Positions 51,804 to 58,399 of a DNA stretch of 58,399 nucleotides are shown here, piece after piece. The notes under the pieces are model-generated. The model was not told the origin of the DNA, ran no database searches, and was given only the letters and a program-made list of their open reading frames with translations. How positions within the stretch are numbered: the first letter of the stretch is position 1; the number at the start of each line of letters is the position of its first letter. Location: assembly GCA_017433405.1 (NCBI GenBank), contig JAFRHH010000049.1:1-58399 (forward strand). The letters run 5' to 3'. The stretch is from Clostridia bacterium. Lineage in GTDB: Bacteria > Bacillota > Clostridia > Christensenellales > Aristaeellaceae. Position numbers and translations under genes: made by a program.

Positions 51804-52748
51804 TTGAATATCGCGCAGCTGCTCAACCAAATGCCCGGCGCCGTGGCCCAGGGACTGATCTGGGGGATCATGGCGATCGGCGTCTACATCACCTTCCGCA
51901 TTCTTGACATCGCGGATCTGACGGTGGACGGTTCCTTTGCCACCGGCGGCGCCGTGGCGGCGATTCTGATTACGAACGGCGTCCATCCCTGGGTGGCCGT
52001 GCTGGCCGCGGTGGCGGCCGGCATGGCGGCCGGCGCCGTAACCGGCGTGTTTCATACTGCGATGGGGATTCCCGCGATTCTCGCGGGAATCCTCACCCAG
52101 CTCGCCCTGTATTCCGTGAACCTTCGGATTCAGGGTATCGGGACCGACCTGGGCTCCCGGGCCAACGTGCCCATGAGCATCAACAAGTATAAGAATATGC
52201 TGGTTTCGCTGCGAAACGTGGGCCAGTTCACCCTGGAGAATCCCATCTGGCTGATGCTGCTGATGACGGCGATCCTGATCGGGGCGATGTACTGGTTCTT
52301 CGGAACGGAGTACGGATGCGGCCTGCGGGCGGTCGGCGCCAATCCCCAGATGGCCCGGGCCCAGGGCATCAATACCGGGACCGGCAAGGTCGCGGGGCTG
52401 ATGATCTCCAACGGGCTGGTCGCCTTCTCCGGCGCGCTGATGGCGCAGTATCAGGGCTTTTCGGACGTTTCCATGGGCCGCGGCGCGATCGTGATCGGGC
52501 TGGCCGCCGTGATCATCGGTGAGGTGATCTTCGGAAAGCTGTTCCGGAACTTCGCCCTCCGGCTGCTGGCAGTGTCCATCGGCGCGATCATCTACTATCT
52601 GGTGATCCAGGTGGTGCTCTGGCTCGGGCTGAGCACCGACGACCTGAAGCTCCTGACGGCGCTGGTGGTGGCGGTCTTCCTGGCCATGCCTCACTGGAAG
52701 AGCAGGATCATCCCCCGAAAGCGGAAGGAGGCAGGTCAGCATGCGTGA
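51804..52748 (+). CDS. trpY: Tryptophan ABC transporter permease TrpY
   Basis: A 314-residue inner-membrane permease of the branched-chain-permease-like family used by TrpXYZ systems. About eight helices; motifs include ITFRILDIADLTVDGSF and GANPQMARAQGINTG. The start is TTG 51804, with GGAGGAAG 4 nt upstream; there is no nearby ATG. It overlaps trpZ by 8 nt. The assignment to tryptophan rests on the trp context and the XYZ gene set. Confidence 0.88.
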   Translation: MNIAQLLNQMPGAVAQGLIWGIMAIGVYITFRILDIADLTVDGSFATGGAVAAILITNGVHPWVAVLAAVAAGMAAGAVTGVFHTAMGIPAILAGILTQLALYSVNLRIQGIGTDLGSRANVPMSINKYKNMLVSLRNVGQFTLENPIWLMLLMTAILIGAMYWFFGTEYGCGLRAVGANPQMARAQGINTGTGKVAGLMISNGLVAFSGALMAQYQGFSDVSMGRGAIVIGLAAVIIGEVIFGKLFRNFALRLLAVSIGAIIYYLVIQVVLWLGLSTDDLKLLTALVVAVFLAMPHWKSRIIPRKRKEAGQHA

Positions 52749-53553
52749 AGAGCCGATGCTGGTTCTCCGGGATATCCGGAAAACCTTTCATCCCGGCACG
52801 GTGATGCAGACGGTTGCCCTGGCCGGGGCCAGCCTGACCCTGAACCGGGGCGATTTTGTCACCGTGATCGGCGGCAACGGGGCCGGAAAGAGCACGATGC
52901 TCAACGCCGTGGCCGGTACGTTTCCCGTCGACAGCGGGAGCATTTCCATCGCGGGGCGGGAGGTGACCCATCTGCCGGAGCACCGGCGGGCCGTCCTGCT
53001 GGGGCGGGTCTTTCAGGATCCCATGACCGGGACGGCCGCTACGATGAACATCGAGGAAAACCTGGCGCTGGCCGCCCGAAGGGGCGAAAAGCGCCACCTC
53101 CGATGGGGGATTACCCAGAAGGAGCGGGCGCTGTACCGGGAAAAGCTCGCCTCGCTGGATCTGGGGCTGGAGACCCGCCTGGGCAGCAAGGTGGGGCTGC
53201 TTTCCGGCGGCCAGCGGCAGGCACTGACGCTGCTGATGGCGACGCTGAAGCGGCCGGAGCTTCTGCTGCTGGACGAGCATACCGCCGCCCTGGATCCGAA
53301 GACGGCGGAGAAGGTGCTCACGCTCACGGATCAGCTGATTCGCGAAAATGAGCTGACCGCCCTGATGGTGACCCACAACATGAAGGACGCGCTGGCGCTG
53401 GGAAACCGGACGATCATGATGCATGAGGGCCGGATCATTCTGGATCTCAAAGAGGAAGAAAAGCGAAGCATGACCGTCGGGGATCTGCTGGAGCAGTTCG
53501 AGAAAACCAGCGGAAGGAAGCTGGACAACGACCGGATGCTTCTGGCGACGTAA
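52741..53553 (+). CDS. trpZ: Tryptophan ABC transporter ATPase TrpZ
   Basis: A 270-residue ATPase. Walker A GGNGAGKST, signature LSGGQRQ, Walker B LLLLDEHTAALDP (with His instead of the usual Pro after DE) and H-loop VTHNM. It powers TrpXY. No terminator is seen before trpE. Confidence 0.9.
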   Translation: MREEPMLVLRDIRKTFHPGTVMQTVALAGASLTLNRGDFVTVIGGNGAGKSTMLNAVAGTFPVDSGSISIAGREVTHLPEHRRAVLLGRVFQDPMTGTAATMNIEENLALAARRGEKRHLRWGITQKERALYREKLASLDLGLETRLGSKVGLLSGGQRQALTLLMATLKRPELLLLDEHTAALDPKTAEKVLTLTDQLIRENELTALMVTHNMKDALALGNRTIMMHEGRIILDLKEEEKRSMTVGDLLEQFEKTSGRKLDNDRMLLAT

Positions 53554-53570
53554 AGACAGAGACGGAAATG

Positions 53571-53666
53571 GGAGACAGATTTTGTCTGCGAACGCTCCAG
53601 CGAAGCGGTTACAAAATCGTCATCCGTCGCAGAATGGCAGACGTGAACCAACGTTCACAGAGGAGG
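53571..53666 (+). repeat. Family B repeat, full length, giving the trpE SD
   Basis: GGAGACAGATTTTGTCTGCG, then GCGGTTACAAAATCGTCATC, then hairpin GTGAAC-CAAC-GTTCAC and AGAGGAGG. The SD is 7 nt before the trpE ATG. It occupies most of the trpZ-trpE gap. Confidence 0.92.
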
Positions 53667-53673
53667 AAGGCGC

Positions 53674-55140
53674 ATGAAAACCTATCCGGGCCCGGCGGAG
53701 CTGGAACAATACAGACAATCGGGGAAATACCGGGTAGCCCCGGTAAGCTGCGAGCTGCTCTCGGACAGCTGTACGCCGATCCAGGCGGTCCGGAAACTGA
53801 AAAACGTGTCCTCCCACTGCTTCCTGCTGGAGTCCGCCGAGCCTCAGGAGAACTGGGGGCGCTATACCTTTCTCGGCTTTGACCCGAAGCTGAGCGTCAC
53901 CTGCGCGGATGGCGAGATGCGGGTCGGGGAGCTGAAGCTGAAAACCGATCACCCCTCCGCGATTCTGCGCCAGATCCTGGCGGAATACAGAAGCCCGCGG
54001 ATTCCCGGCCTGCCCCCCTTCACCGGCGGGCTGACGGGATACTTCTCCTTCGATTATCTGAGCTATGCCGAGCCGCGGGCGAAGACCTCGGCGGAGGATA
54101 CGGAGCATTTTCAGGACGTGGATCTGATGCTCTTTGACATGGTGATCGCCTTCGACCACTTCCGCCAGAAGATCATTCTGATCGTCAACGTGAAGCTGGA
54201 AGAGGGAGAGGCCGGCTATCACCGGGCGGTGATGGAGCTGGAAAACCTGAAACGGCTGATCACGGAGGGGGAGGAAGCCCGGGACGAGCCGGGGCGGATG
54301 ACCGGGGAGATCACCCCGCTGTTTGACCGGGATGCCTTCTGCGCCATGGTGGAGAAGGCGAAGCACTATATCCGGGAAGGGGATATCTTTCAGATCGTCC
54401 TGTCGAACCGGCTGAGCGCGCCCTGGGAGGGATCGCTGCTCAACGCCTACCGGGTGCTTCGCACGGTAAATCCATCCCCCTATATGTTCTATTTTTCTGG
54501 GACGGACGTGGAGGTGGCCGGCGCCAGCCCGGAAACCCTGGTGAAGCTGGAAAACGGCGTGCTGCATACCTTTCCGCTGGCGGGAACCCGGCCCCGGGGC
54601 CGGACGCCGGAGGAGGACCGGCAGCTGGAGAGGGAGCTGCTGGCGGACGAAAAGGAGCTGGCGGAGCATAACATGCTGGTGGACCTGGGGCGGAACGACC
54701 TGGGGAAGATTTCCGCCTTCGGCACCGTGGCGGTCGAAAAATTTCATGAAATTCTCCGCTTCTCCCACGTCATGCACATCGGATCCACCGTCCGCGGAGA
54801 GATCCGGAAGGATCGGGACGCGCTGGACGCCATCGAGGCGGTCCTGCCCGCCGGGACCCTCTCCGGGGCGCCGAAGATCCGGGCCTGCCAGCTGATCGGA
54901 GAGCTGGAGAACAATAAGCGGGGCATCTACGGCGGGGCGATCGGGTATATCGACTTTGCCGGAAACATGGATACCTGCATCGCGATCCGAATCGCCTACC
55001 GGAAAAACGGACGGGTTTTCGTCCGCTCCGGGGCGGGAATCGTCTACGATTCCGTGCCGGAAAAGGAATACGAGGAGAGCCTGAACAAGGCCCGGGCCGT
55101 GCTGAATTCCCTGAAACAGGCGGAGGAGGTGGATCCATGA
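53674..55140 (+). CDS. trpE: Anthranilate synthase component I
   Basis: 488 residues. It makes anthranilate from chorismate with ammonia from TrpG. The feedback motif LLESAE (near residues 51-56) is present, so tryptophan inhibition is expected. The active-site region has VDLGRNDLGKIS and GTLSGAPKIRACQLI. It begins right after a family B repeat and overlaps trpG by ATGA. Standing downstream of trpXYZ rather than first in the operon is unusual. Confidence 0.96.
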   Translation: MKTYPGPAELEQYRQSGKYRVAPVSCELLSDSCTPIQAVRKLKNVSSHCFLLESAEPQENWGRYTFLGFDPKLSVTCADGEMRVGELKLKTDHPSAILRQILAEYRSPRIPGLPPFTGGLTGYFSFDYLSYAEPRAKTSAEDTEHFQDVDLMLFDMVIAFDHFRQKIILIVNVKLEEGEAGYHRAVMELENLKRLITEGEEARDEPGRMTGEITPLFDRDAFCAMVEKAKHYIREGDIFQIVLSNRLSAPWEGSLLNAYRVLRTVNPSPYMFYFSGTDVEVAGASPETLVKLENGVLHTFPLAGTRPRGRTPEEDRQLERELLADEKELAEHNMLVDLGRNDLGKISAFGTVAVEKFHEILRFSHVMHIGSTVRGEIRKDRDALDAIEAVLPAGTLSGAPKIRACQLIGELENNKRGIYGGAIGYIDFAGNMDTCIAIRIAYRKNGRVFVRSGAGIVYDSVPEKEYEESLNKARAVLNSLKQAEEVDP

Positions 55141-55715
55141 CCCTGCTGATCGACAATTATGACAGCTTCTCCTTCAACCTCTATCAGCTGATCGGTGCGC
55201 TGAACCCGGACATCCGGGTCATCCGGAATGACGAGATGACCCTTCCGGAGATCCGGGCGCTGCATCCGGACCGGATCATCCTTTCCCCGGGGCCGGGCCG
55301 GCCGGAGGACGCGGGGATCACGATGCGGGCGGCGGAGCTGGGCCGGGAGATTCCGCTGCTGGGGGTCTGCCTGGGCCACCAGGCGATCTGCGCCGCCTTC
55401 GGAGCGACGGTGACCTACGCGAAGGCGCTGATGCACGGAAAGCAGTCCATCGTCCGTCAGGAGGGAAACTGCCCCCTGTTCGCGGACTGCCCCGAAACCT
55501 TTCCGGTGGCCCGGTATCATTCTCTGGCCGCGGCGGCGGACACCCTGCCGGACTGCCTGACGGTCACCGCCCGAACGGAGGACGGAGAGGTTATGGCGGT
55601 GCAGCACCGGGAATTCCCGATCTTCGGCGTGCAGTTTCATCCGGAAAGCATCCTGACCCCGGACGGGAAAACCATGCTCCGGAATTTTATGAAAAGAAAG
55701 GCGGAAAGCCCATGA
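55137..55715 (+). CDS. trpG: Anthranilate synthase component II (glutamine amidotransferase)
   Basis: 192 residues. Class I amidotransferase with NYDSFSFNLYQLIG, LSPGPGRPEDAG, the nucleophile Cys in GVCLGHQAI, and the His-Glu pair in QFHPES. ATGA overlaps on both sides. Confidence 0.96.
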   Translation: MTLLIDNYDSFSFNLYQLIGALNPDIRVIRNDEMTLPEIRALHPDRIILSPGPGRPEDAGITMRAAELGREIPLLGVCLGHQAICAAFGATVTYAKALMHGKQSIVRQEGNCPLFADCPETFPVARYHSLAAAADTLPDCLTVTARTEDGEVMAVQHREFPIFGVQFHPESILTPDGKTMLRNFMKRKAESP

Positions 55716-56128
55716 TTCGCCAGCTGTCCATTTTCGCGGAGAACAAAAAAGGCGCCATGGGAAGGATCACCCAGATCCTCTATGACGCGGGAATCAATAT
55801 GAACACCCTGATCACCAACGACAGCGCGGAATTCGGCATCATCCGCATGCTGGTTTCCGACGCGGAGGCGGCGTCGAAGGCGCTGCAGGCGGCGGGCTAT
55901 ATGTGCCATACGGACTACGTCGCGGCCGTCGAGATCGGGGACGAATGCGGAAGCCTGAACAAAATGCTGGCGGAGATCAACGCCGGCAATATCAATCTCG
56001 ACTATCTCTATGTCACCTACAGCACCTTCAGCCGGCTTCCGACGGCGATCCTGCGCTGTACCGACCTGATGGAGGTGGAGGAATTCCTCCGGACCCGGGG
56101 GTACCGGATGCTGGACGGGATCTGCTGA
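55712..56128 (+). CDS. ACT domain protein, probably an amino-acid sensor
   Basis: A 138-residue protein that looks like two ACT domains (residues 1-68 and 70-138): LSIFAENKKGAMGRITQIL and, less clearly, the second with INAGNINLDYLYVT. It has no enzyme part. It is coupled to trpG by ATGA, so it is probably made with the pathway and may bind tryptophan or another aromatic amino acid. The convergent DAHP synthase gene ends 5 nt away. Confidence 0.8.
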   Translation: MIRQLSIFAENKKGAMGRITQILYDAGINMNTLITNDSAEFGIIRMLVSDAEAASKALQAAGYMCHTDYVAAVEIGDECGSLNKMLAEINAGNINLDYLYVTYSTFSRLPTAILRCTDLMEVEEFLRTRGYRMLDGIC

Positions 56129-56133
56129 AAGGA

Positions 56134-57168
56134 TTATACCAGATCCGCCAGGCGGAGCACCAGCTGCTCCGTCTTTTCCCATCCGAGGCAGGGGTCGGTA
56201 ATCGACTGACCGTAGACCCCGCCGCCCACCTTCTGGGCGCCGTCCACCAGATAGCTTTCGACCATCAGCCCCCTGACCAGGGCGGCGATCTCCGGATTCA
56301 GCTCCCGGCTGTGCATCACGTCCCGGCAGATCCGGATCTGCTCGAGATAATCCTTGCCGGAATTGGAATGATTGGTATCCACGATGGCCGCCGGGTTGGA
56401 AAGGCCGCTTTCCTGATAAAGCCTGAGCAGCTCCCGCAGGTTTTCATAATGATAATTGGGATGGGAGCGGCCGAAAACGTCCACATAGCCCCGGAGGATC
56501 GCGTGGGCCAGGGGATTGCCGGCGGTTCGGACCTCCCAGGTCCGGAAGATAAACTCCTGCGGGCTCTGGGCCGCGGCGATGGAATTCATCATGACGGAGA
56601 TATCCCCCGCAGTCGGGTTCTTCATGCCCACGGCGATGCCCAGGCCGCTGGCGACCAGCCGGTGCTCCTGGTTCTCCACGGAGCGGGCGCCGACCGCCAC
56701 ATAGCCCAGCAGATCCGAAAGATAGCTGTAATTTCCCGGATAGAGCATTTCCTCGGCACAGATGAACCCGGTTTCCCGGATGACCCGCATATGCAGCTTG
56801 CGGATCGCGATGATCCCGGCCAGCAGGTCTTCTTTTTTTTCGGGATCCGGCTGATGCAGCATGCCCTTGTATCCGACGCCGCGGGTCCGGGGCTTGTTGG
56901 TATAGACCCGGGGGACGATCATCAGCCGCTCCCGGACCTGCCCGTTCAGCTCCGCCAGGCGGCCCATGTATTCCAGCACGGCATCCTCCCGGTCGGCGGA
57001 GCAGGGCCCGATGATCAGGAGCAGGCGGGCATCTTTTCCCGTCAGCACGTCGGCGATCTCCTTTTCCCGAGCCTCCCGGAGGGCCTGAATCGCCCTGTCG
57101 ACGGGATAATCCCGCTTGATCTCCTGGGGAAGGGGCATCTTCCGGACAAATTCCATCGAACCATTCAT
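56134..57168 (-). CDS. aroF: 3-deoxy-7-phosphoheptulonate synthase (DAHP synthase, AroF/AroG class I)
   Basis: 344 residues; first step of the shikimate pathway from PEP and erythrose-4-phosphate. LLIIGPCSADREDAVLEYM, PRTRGVGYKGMLHQPDP, RSVENQEHRLVASG and DTNHSNSGKDYLEQ with the metal-binding residues identify the class I alpha type. The start ATG at 57168 is preferred, having GGGAG upstream; 57186 is possible. It has its own promoter and so is separate from the T-box operon. I cannot read which amino acid inhibits it. Confidence 0.94.
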   Translation of the reverse strand: MNGSMEFVRKMPLPQEIKRDYPVDRAIQALREAREKEIADVLTGKDARLLLIIGPCSADREDAVLEYMGRLAELNGQVRERLMIVPRVYTNKPRTRGVGYKGMLHQPDPEKKEDLLAGIIAIRKLHMRVIRETGFICAEEMLYPGNYSYLSDLLGYVAVGARSVENQEHRLVASGLGIAVGMKNPTAGDISVMMNSIAAAQSPQEFIFRTWEVRTAGNPLAHAILRGYVDVFGRSHPNYHYENLRELLRLYQESGLSNPAAIVDTNHSNSGKDYLEQIRICRDVMHSRELNPEIAALVRGLMVESYLVDGAQKVGGGVYGQSITDPCLGWEKTEQLVLRLADLV

Positions 57169-57228
57169 CGCGCTTCTCGCTCCCATCCTGAAACCGGCCG
57201 CGGTATTCCCGCGCCCCTCTGCTCCGTC

Positions 57229-57257
57229 AGGATAAAGGCAGGATTTCTCCCTGTCAA
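57229..57257 (-). promoter_or_regulatory. Sigma-A promoter of the DAHP synthase gene
   Basis: On the minus strand TTGACA (57257-57252), 17-nt spacer, TATCCT (57234-57229), about 60 nt before the start. Confidence 0.8.
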
Positions 57258-57334
57258 GAGCGGCCCGGCCGAAAAACAGAAAACGTACGAACGATCAGCC
57301 CGGGGGCGGTCCGCTTCGATGCCTGGCGGCGGCC

Positions 57335-58399
57335 TCATTCCCCGCTGGCGCCATAATTGGAAAGCACCCTTGCGGAGGGATCATCCACGTCGCAGCCGGG
57401 CCAGTCGCGGTTCGGCATCCAGTATCCGGGGATCAGGCGGGCCTGGCCGGGATAGGACGCTTCGAACAGCTCCCGATAGAGGAGGCTCTCCTTCGTAAAG
57501 GGAGGACAGTAATCATACCCCGCGGCCTTTTCCCGGAATTCCGCGTCGGTATAGACGCGCTCCGCGTAAGCTTTCAGATCGTCGACCATGCTGTGGCCCA
57601 CGGCGTCGGAGAAGGCCGCCTTCTGGCGCCAGAGGATCTGATCCGGCAGGATATGATCCTCCGCGAAGGCCTTCCGGAGCAGATATTTGCCCATGTTGTG
57701 CCGGTTCATCTTCAGCTCGGGATCGATGCTCATGGCATAGCGGACGAACTTCAGATCGCCGAAGGGTACCCGGGCCTCAAGGGAGTTGACGGAAATGCAC
57801 CGGTCCGCCCGGAGCACGTCATAGACATGCAGCTCCCGGATCCGCTTCTCCGCCTCCTCCTGGAAGGCGGCGGCGGAGGGGGCGAAGTCCGTGTATTTAT
57901 ATCCGAAGAGCTCGTCGGAGATCTCCCCGGTCAGAAGCACCCGGATATCCGTGTGCTCATGGATCCACTTGCAGACCAGATACATGCCGATGGAGGCGCG
58001 GACGGTGGTGATATCCCAGGTGCCCAGCAGCGCCACCACCGTGGGCAGGGCCTCCAGCACATCCTTTTCGGAAATGATGACCTCCGTATGCTCGCTGCCG
58101 ATGTAATCGGCGACCATCCGGGCGTACCTGAGATCGATGGCATCCACATCCATGCCGATGGCGAAGGTGCGGATCGGGTGATCCAGCATCCGCTGGGCGA
58201 TGGCGCAGACCAGGGAGGAATCCAGGCCGCCGGAGAGCAGGAAGCCCAGGGGCGCGTCCGCGTCCAGCCGCTTTTCGACCCCGTCCATGAGAAGGCGCCG
58301 CAGCTTCGCGCAGACCTCCTCCTCCGTCTTCATCGTAAAATAGCCCACGTAAGCCGGATCCGCGTACTGAACGAATTCCCCGTCCATCCAGTAGTGGCC
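57335..58399 (-). CDS. asnB: Asparagine synthetase B (glutamine-hydrolysing), 3' part only
   Basis: The frame is open to the window edge (GHYWMDGEF at the start), so the N-terminal glutaminase domain is outside. The visible 354 residues are the synthetase domain: FLLSGGLDSSLVCAIAQ (PP-loop), EHTEVIISEKDVLEALPTVV, LTGEISDELFGYKYT and SLEARVPFGDLKFV. The expected full length is about 525 residues. It makes asparagine from aspartate, ATP and glutamine. It is followed by the DAHP synthase gene, which has its own promoter. Confidence 0.94.
   Translation of the reverse strand, partial: GHYWMDGEFVQYADPAYVGYFTMKTEEEVCAKLRRLLMDGVEKRLDADAPLGFLLSGGLDSSLVCAIAQRMLDHPIRTFAIGMDVDAIDLRYARMVADYIGSEHTEVIISEKDVLEALPTVVALLGTWDITTVRASIGMYLVCKWIHEHTDIRVLLTGEISDELFGYKYTDFAPSAAAFQEEAEKRIRELHVYDVLRADRCISVNSLEARVPFGDLKFVRYAMSIDPELKMNRHNMGKYLLRKAFAEDHILPDQILWRQKAAFSDAVGHSMVDDLKAYAERVYTDAEFREKAAGYDYCPPFTKESLLYRELFEASYPGQARLIPGYWMPNRDWPGCDVDDPSARVLSNYGASGE

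Noticed and set aside
1134-53666. Family A and B repeats as CRISPR or an insertion sequence
   Set aside because: There are no regularly spaced spacers, no cas genes, no transposase and no long terminal repeats.

Overview
The window looks like a chromosomal segment of a GC-rich clostridial Firmicute, probably from an uncultured gut or rumen lineage. This is inferred from a tryptophan T-box leader, SpoIIE/RsbW-type signalling, an rpsM-rpsK-rpsD-rpoA-rplQ cluster, an LplB/YtcP-type sugar transporter, several AraC regulators, canonical sigma-A promoters and strong Shine-Dalgarno (SD) sites. I see no tRNA, rRNA, CRISPR array, phage gene or transposase. Gene content is mostly ordinary.

Layout. 0-5.4 kb: the end of a sensor kinase, a BaiN-like flavoprotein, a DEDDh exonuclease and a nucleoside kinase. 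5.4-14.4 kb: an AraC regulator facing a GH112 galactosyl-N-acetylhexosamine phosphorylase, then minus-strand signalling genes (GGDEF/EAL protein, SpoIIE phosphatase, RsbW-like ATPase). 14.4-19.7 kb: a three-gene carbohydrate ABC importer and a second AraC regulator. 19.8-25 kb: two small secreted proteins and dnaE. 25-30 kb: an ABC-2/GldG-like export operon (ATPase, permease-GldG fusion, DUF4340). 30-35.3 kb: the minus-strand rpoA-region operon with cca upstream. 35.3-43.8 kb: fumC behind triplicated promoters, a PHP phosphoesterase, a membrane GGDEF/EAL protein, an ABC exporter and nudC. 43.9-45.7 kb: an Amt-PII fusion with its own promoter and a leader terminator. 45.8-56.1 kb: the tryptophan regulon trpDCFBA-XYZ-EG plus an ACT protein behind a Trp T-box, with trpX broken by one in-frame TGA. 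56.1-58.4 kb: minus-strand DAHP synthase and the 3' part of asnB.

The most unusual feature is a pair of interspersed structured repeats that sit inside or at the edges of genes. Family A is a roughly 58-nt near-perfect palindrome. Family B is a roughly 94-nt element with two hairpins whose right end is an SD sequence. Copies of B lie at gene junctions, where the left part can encode the C-terminus of the upstream gene and the right end can supply the ribosome binding site of the downstream gene. One copy of each family is inserted in frame in an otherwise normal enzyme (flavoprotein, ABC ATPase). The dispersal, in-frame tolerance and SD donation together are the best candidate here for an undescribed system.
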